In this document: one piece after another, positions 23,511 through 38,339 of the stretch
Position numbering within the stretch: the first letter of the stretch is position 1
Layout: every line of letters begins with the position of its first letter
Source: Oreocharis arfaki
Taxonomy: Eukaryota > Chordata > Aves > Passeriformes > Paramythiidae
DNA length: 64,000 nucleotides
Reading direction: 5' to 3'
Assembly (NCBI GenBank): GCA_013398015.1
Contig: VZRR01007715.1
Coordinates: 124,001-188,000, forward strand
The notes under the pieces: generated by a model
Told to the model about the DNA's origin: nothing
The model's input: only the letters and a program-made list of their open reading frames with translations
The model's database searches: none
Made by a program: the position numbers and the translations under genes

Positions 23511-26500
23511 CTTTTTCATGTTGTTAACTCAATAGGACCCACATCCTGCATAGAAAACTCGTAGATGAGAATGGCCGGGAGATGAAAAAGTCTTAAGTAG
23601 GCTTATCATATATGCCTGTGCTGTTCTTACACTTTTTCTTGAAAGAATTTTTCTTAGAAACTTGCCTATGGAGAAAATCACAGTCAAAAAAGACATTCTG
23701 GACTTGATGAACCACTGCCCTCTCCACAAACAACTGTTCTAAAAGGAGAGAGATACAGTGCTCACCACTTAAAAGTTAAAAGCTGTATTAATATGCAACA
23801 CGGAAAAGCTAGCGGAAAAGAATTTCTGAAATGGAAACCACACAGATTTGGAGATGAGAAATTTGAATTCTAATTTCATGTGGAGGGGAAAAAACCCCTT
23901 CATTGGGGTGAGCAATTGTATCATAAAATTCAATCCAAAATTCAAAATACAATTGTATTGTAAATTCAATATGTTTAGGAACAAAAGGAAAAACCTCAGT
24001 TGAACAATAAAAACAGACTTTTTTAATAATAGTGTTCTGAGTATTACAGCAGAGGGGAAAAAATGAGGAAACCAAAAGAAAACAATAGATAACTGAAGAC
24101 ACCAGAATAAGCATAAGGTTTACTTGTGGATCAGAAAGTGAGAGTAAGGAACTTAGAAACATGCGTAAACAAAGTGGATGATTTTCAGAGTGCAGTTGTG
24201 ACAAAAATCTTTATTGCAAGCCTGAAAGATTAGATGTGCTGAAGTACCAGGAGTGCAAAAGGAATATAAGAACATGCAGATTTTTGTAATGATGAAAAGG
24301 GATATTAGGGAATTATGAAAATTTATAGTGATGACTCCCAATAGCAGTTATTGCAAATCCCATTTCTTATAAATTTGCTCATTTTCAGTCATCTTAAATT
24401 CTGAATGGACTGAGAGTAGATTTATAAGTGAATCTGGATCTATATTGCGTATGAAATGAAGTTATTTCAAGGAAGAAAACCCTTCTATCACCACTTGCAT
24501 AAAACAAGCTTGTTGGCTAAAAAATGACAGTAATGCAATCATTCTCAAGGAAATACAGAGATTTCTAATGACAACGTTATATTCTTTTTAAAGTATCACT
24601 TGAAGATAAGGTGTTTTAAGAATCCATTTATCCCGCCCAGAACTCCCATATTAAGAACTCTGCACAGTGGGAGAGAAGTCTCACCTTTGCAAGTATTTAA
24701 AAGGACCTCTTTAAAAACACAGAAATACAACATAAAAGTCTCTTGAATACACTTCTTACAACATTGCCTCAGATTCTTATGTACTTCCCATCTTCAACTG
24801 TATTAAGTATATGATAATCCAAACCCCATTCTTCTGTTTTAAAGGGAGCAGATATTCAGTTAGTTTGTCTCAGACTACAACTAAGAATATTCCATTTCTT
24901 GTTTCTATTAATGGGGCACATACTACAGTAAAAACATCTTTCCTAACCTTTTTCAATGAGTTCCAATGTTTTCATACTCAAAAGAGCCAACAAATGGATA
25001 AAAGGAATCTTTCCCTTTGCATATGACAAAGACTATCTTTCATAAATCCCTCTTTATATTTTAAAATAAAATCTGAATCTTTCAAAGGACTTCAAATACA
25101 TATAGCTAGGTTATCTTTACAGGATATGAAAACTCACGCAGAGATAAAGAAACTGTCTTTATAGTGTCAAAACATGTCTCAAGAAGTCCTTTTATTAGTA
25201 CTGAAGAAAGAACTTTTAACATTTTCATTAATTGAAAGAAAAACAGCAAATGACCAAGTTGCTGTTCTCAAAACAACTATGAAACAATTCCAGAGAAGGC
25301 AGTCTTCAACAATGTAATTTCTGTACACTCTTTGTCAGAAATTAGGAAAGTAATCTGTAGTTGATGCATCTCTTTTATTTACCAGCACCAGGAAATAAAA
25401 TTTGACATTTTTTTCAGACACCAGTGTAAAAATATGGTTGACACTCTGTGCTGCAATCAAATTTATTTTTAAAAGGTTACTTTCATTGCAAAAGGAATAT
25501 TATTCAGATACAGATTTACACACACACGAACACACAAAAAAAAGTTCCTGAAGCCCAAGTGAAGTCTCACAGATGGAAGTACAGAGGAAAGAGTGGCCTG
25601 AAGCTGTGCAACCAAAACATGAGAGTTATAAATCTGACAAGTAAAGTCACCAGATCCTGTATAGTCTTTCATTTTTCCTGACACTCTACAGATTGTGACC
25701 ACATGCATAAAATGAAAATAGCATGCCTCATCTTTACATATAACCCCATGTTGCATTATGAAGAAAAAAAAAATCAGAGATCTTAATTACTGCATTTTCT
25801 TCAACTGTCCGATGTCATCATCATATTCGCACTGACTTAAGGACAAAACCTGCATGCAACAGCATTTACTCCTGTTTAACAGTAGAGGGGGCCCACTTCC
25901 TTAGAAAAAGAGCCAGGTTTTGCCTCGACAAAGTCAAATTTAGTCTTTACAGTAGTGAAACACAAAGTCTTTACTAGTGAAATAGAAAAAGTGAAAAAAC
26001 AATTGCAAGCATATTATCGGAAAAAGTTACAGTGCCCTGAAAATAAAGTTATCTTAACTCCTCACAAGCTCTGATTTACTGTGAAAACCCACGCTAATTT
26101 TACCTAAATTGTTTACATTTTATAAAAACAGGTGCAGAACAAAAGTCAGAACAATAAAAAGAAGGAAAGGCTATTACAACACACAGTTACCACTATCTAC
26201 CCAGGATAAGCATGAATTTCCTATCCAGAAAAAGAATTGATTCATTCAGGCTTGGGTAATGTTCTTAATTCATTGGTTCAAGAAAATTAAAAATGAGTAA
26301 GACCCACATTCTTTAAATGAGTTCAGTGGCACTGCAATGATCAAATCAGCTGAACATCTGATCTGACCAAGGATCCATAAAAATCTTTTTTTCCAGTCTT
26401 TCCCACTGAAAGTGTAATTACCATTCCACAAAACAAAAATTGCCATTTCCCATTTTTCTATTCTTCCCTTTAATTACACATACTGGGGTATCAATCCTTT

Positions 26501-27690
26501 TATTTCTCTACCATCGTAAGCAGTTTGCAACTTTGTGTTACCTGAGCTGTTTCATTCACCATATATTTAACCTAATCCTATACAAACAAGCAAAAGAAAA
26601 TAACCTACAAATGCCTGAAAACTATTATCATTTTTAAAACTGTACTGCTAGAGGTGTGATTTAAACACTAAAATGAAAAAACAATACTTTTCCTGTTTAG
26701 TGTTTATATTTCCAAACTTTAACCCTATTATTTAAAAAAAATCCCAACCAAATATGTTTGGGGTTTTTTGATTTGCATATTGACACCCTAATAATAGCAT
26801 TTATCTATTTTCAGTGGTTGAACTTCTTTGTCATCAAACTACAGTGGCATATATTTTATAATAATGGAATCTTTTAGTAGTTTTTTGGGGGAGGGGAGAA
26901 GATTCATACTTAATATATTTATCAATGTTCAAGTTAGTTCAGAATAGTGCTTTGAAAGCTCCAGTGAAGCATCAGAAACAGGTTACAAGAAACAGTGGTG
27001 AGATACCCTAAAAATACACACAAAAAAAAAGGGCTTTAATATAATATCAAGCAAGTTTTTCTTGTAGGAAATAAATAACATTCTAACTAGTACTAGTACT
27101 TGTGTAAGACTGCAATTAAAATGCTAAAGACAGATTTTGCTCAAATGAAAAAGTATTTTGCCTCAATGCAATCAAAAGCTAATCTTGGATATCTCTTTGT
27201 TCTTTCCGATTTTAAAACATACTTCTTTCTGGGACACTGCTGAAAGTTATAAATGTAGCTCACTCTGCTAAGTCTGCATATGATTTTCTCTTCAATTCTC
27301 ACAGCAGAATACAGCGTCCCCCACGATGGCAGTTTCAACACCACATTTCCAAACCAGCCCCAGCAGTCAGTTTTCAAAACCAAAACCAAATATCACAGAT
27401 ATCTGTGATTTAAGCACACAACTAGAGACTAACCAGTTATCCACATAGTTAAAATTACACAAACTACAAAATTAATTTTACAGGAAAAGCTTCAGAAGTA
27501 AATACGTATGCATGTGTGCACAGGGTGGTTAGGCAGTTAAAAGGGAGCTTGGAAGAGATTTGTTCACACATCAAGTGCATCAAGCTCTCAGAATACGAAG
27601 CAACGAGATCTTATGAAAGCCATTAATTTTTTATATGGGCATCTATTAGTCATTCCTTACATAACATAATAAACATTTTTACAGAAATGA

Positions 27691-27730
27691 AAAAACAAAC
27701 AAACAAACAAAACAAAAACAAACAACAAAC
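27691..27730 (+). repeat. CAAA simple repeat
   Basis: Repeated AAAC/CAAA units over about 40 bases with little interruption. Confidence 0.85.
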
Positions 27731-30560
27731 ATCAAAAATCTAGGAAACCTAATGGATTTGGACATTTAAAATAAATGGTTTTGCTGTAGATTTGAAATAA
27801 GGGCTAAACCAAATCAAGAAAAGAAGAGGAGGAGGAGACATTCAACAGCCAAATGACAGAATAATTGCATTAAAATAATGATTTTAAAAAACCTAACTTC
27901 CAGAGAACTGAACTTTTTCTTAACTATAGATGTCAACTCTTCAGCAGAATATTATTTGTTAAGGATATTCAGGACAAATTTATTTTAAAGTTGCTACAGT
28001 GTGGGAACCTGTGGGAACCTGGATTCTTCTCTGCTAAAATTAGGTCCAGACAAAATTTTTCCCTCGAACAATGTACTGGTACAAAGTACAGAAAACTCAG
28101 ATACCCAGATGTTATTCCATTGTGGATTCAGCTGGTCACTCTTTGAAACTGGGTCTCCTTGCTCCTCAAGCCATGCATTTGTTACCTTTTCCTTTGAATC
28201 AGCCCTATCATTAGCATGGTAAATCAGGTGAGAAAGATGTTGAAATTATTCCCACCAAAATGTCCACATAATCCCAATTAATTTACAAATGAATTAAATA
28301 CAGATATTAGGACATGCTATATCATCTGGACTAAAGGAGGCAGCTGGAAGGTAGATTTATTAAACCTGCCCTGAAATAACAAGAGCTCAAGAGAGTCTAC
28401 AGGTGTAACTAAACAGATATCCCTCTCTTGAAAATTGATTTTATAAGAAAAAGTTTTCAAACATGGATAAAGGATTAAATTTAAACTACATATTTCTAAA
28501 TAACTCTATACTATTTTTTTGGAAATTATTAAAACCTGGGACTTCAGGTTTTCTATTGGAATATTTTCCATAAATGAAATTTTGTATTTTGAGATGAAGA
28601 ACAGTTTTATTAATAAAAGTATAAACAAATCATTTAAATAAAACTTATTCAATCAACATTATCAGAAATAAACTTTCAGCTAGAAAGAAAAGGGTCTTAG
28701 GTTAAAAGACTGAACATCATGCTACCAAAAATACCTCAACATGTTTAGTCTGATTATGTTAATGTACTAAGGACAAAGCGAGGGTTTTCCATCATGGATT
28801 TGGAAGAAATCTACCAATTAAAGGAAGAAACTGTAAAGATTAAGAGAGTCAAAGCCAACAGTATTTATTGATTATAAATTCTGCAAGGCAACTATGTAAT
28901 GGAGAAAAATTATATTTGCAGCTTCACTAAGCGTGAACTTTGCATCCGAAGAACACAAACGGAATAGAATATTTATGGATGTTGCAACTTCATTTAAAAG
29001 ATTCATTTGGAGAACATACTGCTTCAGACACTGAAGTCAATCAACTGCAAGACCCCAATCTGTAGCTAAGCAGACTCTCTTACTTTTGCTGTTCATTAAA
29101 CTTATTTTTCAAGCCTAGAAAAGGGTAGTCTGTGGTATTAATAAGGTATGGAGCCAGGACTATGGACTCTCTATGCCTACCATTGGCTCATATTGGAATT
29201 ATATTAGTATTTATCTCTATTTCTTAGAAAATGAAGTTTTGATAATGATTTACTGCTCCCTAAATTTGCATTACTCTGAATCAGCATGAATACCTGTAGA
29301 GCTCTTGCAGACAGTTCAGACATGAGATCACAGATCTGATTTTTGCAAGTTAGATTTAGATCACTTTGAATGGTTATCTTGAAATGAGACACTTATCCTA
29401 ACAAACATTCCTATTATGTAAAAAACGAACAGTAAAGTAGTTGTATTAACAAATGTTGATTAAGAACTTAAATCTTAAAATCACATTTACATTTTGAAGA
29501 AGTACTGAAATATTATCAAAGCTCTGTATAGAGAAGCATAAAATTTATGCTGCAAGTATTCTAGGGAAGTGATGGACTGCATCGTCTTTTACCAAGAACC
29601 AGATTTACTGGATGATTTCTCTAGTTGTAACTTCAGGAATAGATCAAAAGTTATATTAAATGAAGTACTTTACTGGTTAAATATTCTATTCTAAGGATTT
29701 ACATTGCAAGGCTTTACAATAGTATTCTGCTGTTGTTATACTTCCTGATCCAATTTAAAAGTGTATTCTCTGTTCCCTACTTTCACTTTTTCAAGAGAAC
29801 TGCTAAGTTCTTCTGTTTGCCGGAGTCAGCCTCTTTGCTGGCTTGAAAGGAAATGACACAAAGCACTCCATAGTCACATTTCTTCTTGGAGTGGCCTACA
29901 CAAACAAGAAAACAGCTCCATGAACCCTGCTACTTAAAATATCTTTAAATACAGAAACTCAAGGCAGAAAATGGTATCAGTTTACTAGAAGGAGAAAATA
30001 CAGATGCTGTCTTGCTGGGCAGTTTCCTATAGTATGTTACTGACTTTAGATTTGCTTCTGTTTATGACTGCAAATCATATTTGTGTCATTGACTAGTATT
30101 TAATTTAAGATATAGAATAGGTATATTTAATCATTTTCATTTTGAAACAGCTTTTTTTAATAGTTCCTTCATTCTTTCATTTCTTTTGTTTCGTAGATGA
30201 CATTAAATATCAGTTTCCTCGAGGAAACTTGTGTTTACACATATAATCACAAAAGTATAGCTGTTTATGACAAAAATAATAACTGTAAGAACTATTTTTA
30301 GAGTGTTCAGGATAAAAGGTATTCAACTTGCATATGCAAAATATTACTATGCCAAATTTTCCCATTGTTCCAAAGGGAGTCCTACAATGCTGAATAGACA
30401 TGAAAACAAATTCAACTGGATGCCTAAAGCAGACAAGATTTCTCTTGAAAAATCTACCATCTGTCTTACACTACTGTGGCCATAATCTTCACCAGCTGTC
30501 TGACGATGAAATTTAAATTAAATGTATATATGAACGCAAAAATAATATTTTAGAGTTTTG

Positions 30561-30630
30561 GATATACAGACGTATACAGATATACAGAGATATATATATA
30601 TGCATATATATGCGTATACAGACACATACA
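30561..30630. repeat. ATACAGA / TA-rich simple repeat
   Basis: Alternating GATATACAGA-type units pass into an uninterrupted TATATATATA run with TGCATATATATGCG, then back to ATACAGACAC. The central alternating purine-pyrimidine stretch is a likely slippage and cruciform-prone site. Confidence 0.75.
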
Positions 30631-33600
30631 AGTACCAAAAAAAAACCCAACTCTATTTTAGAGTGAACTTTAACTCAAGTATGAGATACTTTGCAGATAT
30701 AAATATGGATCAGCAATCTTTAAACTACTAAAATGTTAATAACAAAAGCAGACATTCATATTGCCAATATATACTCCTGTCCACACCACAGGCTGTAAGC
30801 TACTGTTGTGGCAAAATTATCATTAAAATGTACAAAGGCAACAAGCAACAGAAAGTGAAATATACAAAATTAATGTAAGAGAATATTATTCTGTCTTTAT
30901 TCCTGGCAGCTGGAGCTCATATACTTCTTAATAATGTGAAAAGTTATCTAAAATTTGGCAGTATATCCAAGTAATTTTTTTCATGAAAAGCATTACGGAT
31001 TTGTTTTTCATTGAGCTGGAAGAATAATTACTGTCAACGAAAAATGAAATGTTGTGGTGCACAACATGACCTCGTACGATAAAAGTGTTTTAAATGGCAA
31101 TAAACACAGTCTGGGGAAATTTGATGGTGGTTTTCCTACAATATATCTATGAGGGTTCTACTTATGTATAGTTTTCAATTTGTTCTGTCAGGTTTCTGCC
31201 AAACAAATGGCAGGTTGAACACCAGGGATTACAATCAAAACTTTGGTAAAGTTAATCCTACAAAGAAAAATCGTAATGACCCACAGCTTTTTTCACTCCG
31301 CTGTATTGTCCCAAATCCACAAAAGTGGATTTTGGAACAGCAAAAAATTAGTAAATTGCACTCTTTCATCCATTTCAATATCTTTACCTCAATTCCACAA
31401 AAAAAGCATACACTTTGAATTAAAAAATGCTTTTCCTTGGTAATGTGTCCAGATGATGTTTCTCCAGTGATGAGTTTCTGCATAGGCTTAACTAGATTAC
31501 CATTATTATAGTGCTGAAATATTACAGCTTTAAGTGAAGAAAATATTAAAATGTTATATTGCCACTACGGAAAAAAATTGTAGATTCACAACAAATATTA
31601 TTCACTACAATTCTGTCTCTGTCTTGCTCAAAGATTTTCAGTCCCTTCTATGTACTTGTAGTCTTGACTTTTTGATATCTGACCTTGAATTTTACCATTT
31701 AAGACCTGAGTTTAATTCTAATGTGTTTTAGATCACCCTGTAGGATCCTGCTGATATTTCATCCTTAGGTACAACTTCACTGTTTCCTTATTCTGATTTA
31801 CAAACAGTCTGTCAAAGCTTTTTTTTTAATCTCCAAACACTATGCACATGATAATAAAATGATGTAACATCCTTGTAGAAATACTTCCACTGGAGATACT
31901 CTAGCACAAATTAGTTGAAATTAGTTTTTGACATTATCAGTTAGGTCTTACTCAGTGTTATGCTAATTCTTCACTAGTCTAAATTTACTAAATCACAGTA
32001 TTATATAGATATAAGTCAAACAGCTCAAGCAACAGGAAAAATAAAAGGGGATATAAATCTTAAAAGGAATATAAAAAGGGTGAATATATTATCAAGTAAC
32101 AATCAAGATATGCTGAATATCCCACAGAAGACTGTCAAAGCAGCAACTCATATATGAGCGTTTTTTCAAAGAATTTATTCATAGACAAAGGTTTGCAAAG
32201 CAGTAGTTTTCAATCCTTTGTACAGTGCAACATCACTTTAGGTGTCCATTCTAAAGTATCTGATCCTCTAAGAACTAAGATTTCTAAGTTTCACTACAAC
32301 AAAAACATTATTTTAAATTAACCTGAGCTACAAATTAGAATTTGTGTTATCATTTCCACGAGATAGTATTCTGCATACTTTTCCCTTCTCTAGGGAAACA
32401 TAGTATCTCGAGTGCTTTAGGAAATATGAGTCATACAGTAGGTTGCCTTCTACAGAGCTGCACATACGAGTTTATTGTAAAAAATATTAGAATTTGGTGT
32501 TCCATAGACTTATACAATTGCAAATACCTGTATCATCACTCTTCTATAGATCCTTAATATTAAATTCTAGGTATTTCTATTACCTACCTGATGGTACCTA
32601 ATGTACCAGACAAAGTAACATTTTGATGAAAACTATAAAAGGCCTGGGCAAAAACCAAAGCTGTATCGCATCTCACAGTTCAATATTTTACAGTTTTATG
32701 TTATACCCTACTATGGGATGTCTAGGCTAACATGTAAGTCATAGGGCTTTCATTAGCCTTTCAATTTCAAGGTGGTAGAGCCGAATTTAAGCTGACTACC
32801 TAGTTAGAGAAGTAACCTCTGACTCCATAGCTGTCTTCCTCCGTAGTCGGAAACCTAGAAAGTTTTTCATAGGAGTTTTGCAGAACTTGTTTTGTTTTAG
32901 TAATACGGTAGGTAAAGTGATTTTACAAAAAGCAAAGCAGTGAAAGGTGTATTTCTAGGCAAGGTACTTCCTCTCTAGTCTTCAAACAGCATACCCTCTC
33001 CCTGTACTAAACAGAATACCTTCCAGTAGATATCACCCTATCATTTGGCAAAACTACCAGCAAAACCGAGTAAGTGGAGATTTCCCTGTAAACACACAAC
33101 TATAACTAGTTCACAAAATTTTATAGAAAACGTATCTTTTGACAAAAAAAAAAAGAAAAAAAAAGGAGTACACATTGGATATCATAATATACATAGATCT
33201 TGGAATAGGGCAGCTCTTCCTCACAACTGTTCATCATCTCAGAAACTTTATCCTTTAATTAAGACCACTTCAGATCACAGCTATACACAGCTACAGTGGG
33301 GTGGCTTTTTTGTCAATTCCACATTAAGTAGCAAGGAAGTGAAGAGTGACCAGAGCTGACTACCAAACAACAAGGTACAATTCAGAAAACAACACACATT
33401 CATAGACTGCAAAACAGTCCATTCACCCGTATTTTTAAAGGAGTTCTGTCTTTCTTGTGAAACTGGGAGAAAAACACTGAGGAACAAATTATCAACACTT
33501 GAACACCGGGGACTTGAAGTTTCATTTCTTATATGCAGAGCCATATATAAATTGAGTAACAGGTAACTTGGCATATAATAATAAACAATTGAATAATAGG

Positions 33601-35739
33601 TAGCTTAACAGAACCTGTCTTTGATAGCCATTCTCTGGGCAGATCTCTTTTATAGTCTCTAAGGTGAAACTTAAAACATAGACCTGATGCATGTTCCAGT
33701 TTTCTGTTACCAGCTTCCGTTTCCAGTTTACTTGTAGGAATTCACACTGCAGGTTTAGAAACTAGGAAAGATTTCCCTCTTTCTTGCTCATCACTTTGTC
33801 TGCCAAATAATCAAAGTAGAACAGAGAAAATCCCAATATATCCCCAATCTACAAGTTAATTTTACAACTGTATTTATCAAACCTGTTATTTATACAGCAA
33901 CTGCAAGAATAAATAACATATATGGAATTTGAAATTGATCCCTAAGGAAAAAATTGGTTTTGCTAGACTTCCTATTTAGTGAAAGTGTAGAACTTTAATG
34001 TCTGTTAAACCCAGTTCTCAATAAAGCGGCTATTGATTTATTTTATTTCAGTTTCTTCCTACTGTATTTTTTCACATGCATATATAATCTCCATTTTAAT
34101 AAATGTGTCAAAGTCATAATTAATGTACGTTGCTTAGTCTCAAGATATTTTATATTTAATCTATTGAGTATTACTGACTCCATAATTTTCATAATGTTCT
34201 ATAGATAGAGACAGTAGAATGCCCCGGATTCATACAGACACAGACAATAAAAGCAGTACAATTACTCTTATTATTAACACAGAAAAGCTGTTTGTACAGA
34301 CATTTAACTCACATTTACAGCCTCTCTGTTGCTGGTCTTTTTATCTACTTTCAATGAATCACCAGACTCACACATATGCAGGAGTTCAGATAACATGTAT
34401 ACATGTATCAATATTATATCTTCACATAAATATAAGAACATATGAATAAACTATATTCAAAAAATTATTGCCAAATATTATGTATTTCAAGATTCACTAT
34501 ATTGAAAATTATCTCAAAGGTAAATACTTTCCCAACAGCCAAAATTTCTGATGTCCATAATATTTTCATTTGAATGAACTCAGTATTTCTAATGGTGAAG
34601 TGGACTTTTTGTGCAGAACAAAGCCTGTAAGAACAGTACTATACAGAATTACCATCAGGTATCCAAAGCCTAAATGTCTGTTATCTACCCATTGCATAAA
34701 ACTGTATTAACTAATTGCTAGGAATTAAGCTAATATGTAAGGTTTATATTGCCATTATCTCAGTACCAATTCGTATTCAACCCTAACCTGATAAAAAATG
34801 TGGAGTATCTTTTTCTTCAGTTGCAGTTTTTCCTCAACTATCATCTCCTCACATACCTTGTGAGAAATGATTTTGTGTTAATTCTATAAGAACCTTTAAT
34901 CTCTACATAAAATTAAAATCTTATTTTGCACATTCTATTTTACCTGGCAATCTTTGTGCAAGTAAATTTTGAATCTTCAAAATGGGAGCTTAGTGAGGGC
35001 TTTATGAATAATTGAAGTACTTTGCAGGCTATAGCCTGTGCAGTGTGCTAGAAAAGTCAAGGTTTTTAATCCCACTTCACTGTAAATGAGTCACTTGCAG
35101 TTCTTTCCTCAGTCAAGTGTAGGGAAATACCTTTTTTTTATCACTGAATTGAAAGAAAAAAAATTAATAGAAGCACAGAAAAAAAAAAAAACAGGTTTAA
35201 CTGTTGCACATATATCTAATACTTGTCAAGGTACCCCTAACAAACATAGTTCATGAACTCCCTCTGATTACTAGGATAGTAATGTTATCCAGGAAAGTTT
35301 TTGGTCTTGACAAAATAAGAAGAGGATGTGCCATAATGTGATACAACGTAGCAGTGTAGGAGTCTCATTCTCAAACAGTTGAGTGAGATAGTTGAGGACA
35401 ATCATCACCCCCATGTTGGTGAAAAAACAGACCTTCCTGGCAAAGTAAACATAGAGTTTCACTGGAATGTTGAACATGCTATGAAAATATCTGGAGCTAC
35501 ATTTCTCTCTTACTGATAGACAAATTCCAGACATGCTGGGAGAAATCCCTCAGGGCTTTTTTCATATTTCACTTACAAATGGATAACAGCATAAGGACCA
35601 TTTCATATTTATCTAAAATCGTGCTATAGGATTCCTACTGAAATACGTCATAAATCAAAAATATTTAGAAAAATATATACGAAGTGAAAGACATCAAGTA
35701 CTAGAGCAGCATACACATAATTTTGAGCCTATAGAATTC

Positions 35740-36289
35740 CCAAAATAAAGTCATATGGTGCACAGATGGTGCAAGGATGGTTCAGCCCGGAGAAGAGGAG
35801 ATTGAGAGGAGACCTCATTGCAGTTAAAACTTCCTCATGAGGGGAAGAGGAGGGGCAGGCACTGATCTCTTCACTCTCATGACCAGTGACAGGACCCAAG
35901 GGAATGGTCTGGAGTTGTGTCAGGGGAGGTTTAGGTTGGATATCAGGAAAAGGTTCTTCACACAGAGGGTGGTTGGGCACTAGAACAGGCTCCCCAGGGA
36001 AGTGGTCACAGCACCACGCCTGACACAGTTCAAGAAGCATTTGGACAATGCTCTCAAGCGTATGGTATGATTACTAAGTTTGAAAAAATAATAATTTTTG
36101 CAAATCATTTAGCGTTTTAATAGAGGTCTTCAGCACAGTGGGCTGAGGAAGAATTTTTCGGTTAAATAACAGAAAATTATTCTATAATACCTGAGGTGTC
36201 CTGTACATGGCCTGGAGCTGTAATCAATGATCCTTTTGGGTCCCTTCCAGGTCAGGCTATTCTCATCATATTCATGATTCTATGAACTA
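35740..36289 (+). mobile_element. CR1 LINE 3' end interrupted by about 115 bases
   Basis: Left part: typical CR1 3' sequence from about 35760 ('ggttcagcccggagaagagg', 'ttcttcacacagagggtggt', 'caggctccccagggaagtgg') to 'atggtatgatta' near 36072. Right part: CR1 resumes at about 36188 ('ggtgtcctgtacatggcctg') and ends with the tail TTCATGATTCTATGA at about 36270-36284. The AT-rich sequence between is not CR1 and was inserted into the element. Antisense to PDE4D. Confidence 0.85.
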
Positions 36290-38339
36290 AACAAAAGTGA
36301 ATGTAGTTGCCTAAGTGTATGAATACATTCTGTAACTGATACTTGTTCAGGAGTGTTCCATGCAAGGCAATAGATGCACACTGAAACAAAACACCTATTT
36401 TCCAGATCTCAGATGCAACTCTTCCTATCCATGTTCAAAGATACCAACTTCAAGAGTCTTATTCATTTATATCTACTTTATTCACATAGAATACTGCCGC
36501 AAAGAAAATTACCTAATCAATTTCTCCAAGATCTGTATGTCATTTGGTGCATTCCCCTGTTGTCTTTTCCCCCTTTCTATAGCACCAAATAGAAGCTGCT
36601 CCTTTCAAGGTTGGTCACTAGTTATTCCCTCCTTATCTACATCTTACTTCCTTCATGACAACTCCCACTTCCAAATCAGCTCAGGATACCAACCCACAAT
36701 TAACACTTGTCAAATTTTCAAACAAGTTGAAAAGGTTCTTTTCTTACATCTAGGGAACAATCCACCAGAGAGTAATTTGCTAAACTAACCCATTACTCTC
36801 CACTGGAGTGGCTGTTTTCCCTTGATATTTGCAAAAATATTGATAGTATTCTACATGAATATGACTTAGAGTTATTAAGCTTGACCAGTCAAACAATTCA
36901 GCCTGGGATCAAGTACCACGGATTTAATTGCAAGTCATAAATCCTGCCATACCTTGAGCCTATTCAGATGACAGGTAATATCCACTGTTAGCATCTCATA
37001 GAAAATAATCCTTCAATATCAAAAGTAAGAGCTGACATCCAAAACACCAAAAATATTAAAGTATTTTGAAACAAAAAGCACTTAAAATTAGCATCTGCAC
37101 CACTTAGAGCACACATAAATTTTACTGGTTTTAAATTTAAATATTTTCCCAAAGGTCAGCCCATTAAGTTCCTTCTAAGTAATGAAATAAAAGATGATTT
37201 TATCTGACTCCACCACCTTCCCCCCACTCAGATACCCTTCTGCTTGTCTCAAGAGGGAAAAGTGTACACAGATCATACAGAAATTCATAAAACTCGGAAG
37301 CATTTAAAATCAAAATCAGTGGAAGCAGAAATGGAAGTTCATATAATTTAAAAGCTGTACAATGCAGGCACAGTGCTTGTTGAATGACTTGGAGAAATGC
37401 TTTCCTTCTGAGAATGAACATGATCAAAGGGTGATGCTTTTTCAGAATCATGAATATCAATATATCATCAGTATCAGTATATTATCAGTATCAGTATATT
37501 GGTATTTTTCAATTACACTGCTTTAGGTAAATACTACAATACTGATTTCTTGTGCTGATCCAATATTCCAAGACACTGCAGCTGAGATGCTTGTCTCCAC
37601 AATTTTAAATGACAACAAGCTTTATCAATGGAAGGAAATCTCTTTGTGACACCTTGGAATTCTTATCTAAGCTAAGTTTCCCATAAGTACTGTCTCTTTT
37701 CCTTGTATCTTCAATCTCCTTCCATATACCTATCTTCTAAAATCTTTTGACTTCTTACAGGACAGTTTGATCTTAGGAATGACTCATCATTCCATCTGAG
37801 ACTTCAATGCTTCCAAAACTAAGGCAATGGTAGCCTAATAACAGAAATAACACATAGAGAGGCTATAAATAACCACTTTCTTTTATTGAGCCAGTTTTGA
37901 AAGTAATACACACTTTCTGGCTTTTAAAATTTAATATAGTGTCTCAATAAAAGAATGCTTTATATCACTTTGAATAACTGGCTACATTCTATTCATGAAA
38001 AAGTAAATTTATTCCATATATAAGGCCCATAAATTAGGAATTTTTTTCTAAGAAAATGGAGAAAAGTTTGTGCTAGTTTCAAAATGTAACACCTAATAAT
38101 GTAAAAGACACAAAATATATTTTTACATATTTTAATTTCCACCTATGTAACATTTTTATTAATCAAAACACTAATTTAAATGGTATTCATCACCCATATA
38201 TTTATTATAATAGTTGTTCTATATAGCGAATAAATGATATATTTAGAATATACAGCTATTATTAAATCTTAATTTATGTAGGCTAAATATATTTTATCCA
38301 ACGTAGTTTATCTTAGTTCCTTTGGCTGAAACTCTGAAA
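36290..38339. other. Intron without recognised genes
   Basis: AT-rich. A small duplicated motif, ATCAGTATCAGTATATT, occurs twice at about 37467-37500. Open frames at 36360-36788 show no recognisable product. Confidence 0.5.

Larger units (their letters stand above)
23511..35734. other. Long intron stretch without recognised genes
   Basis: Some 12 kb of AT-rich, CpG-poor DNA in which I see no mobile element or exon. Simple-sequence spots are CAAA repeats at 27691-27730, an ATACAGA/TA-rich stretch at 30561-30630 and an A-rich run at 33142-33164. The absence of recognisable repeats over such length, compared with flanks that carry one CR1 every few kilobases, could reflect conserved regulatory content, but this cannot be judged from one sequence. 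Confidence 0.5.
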
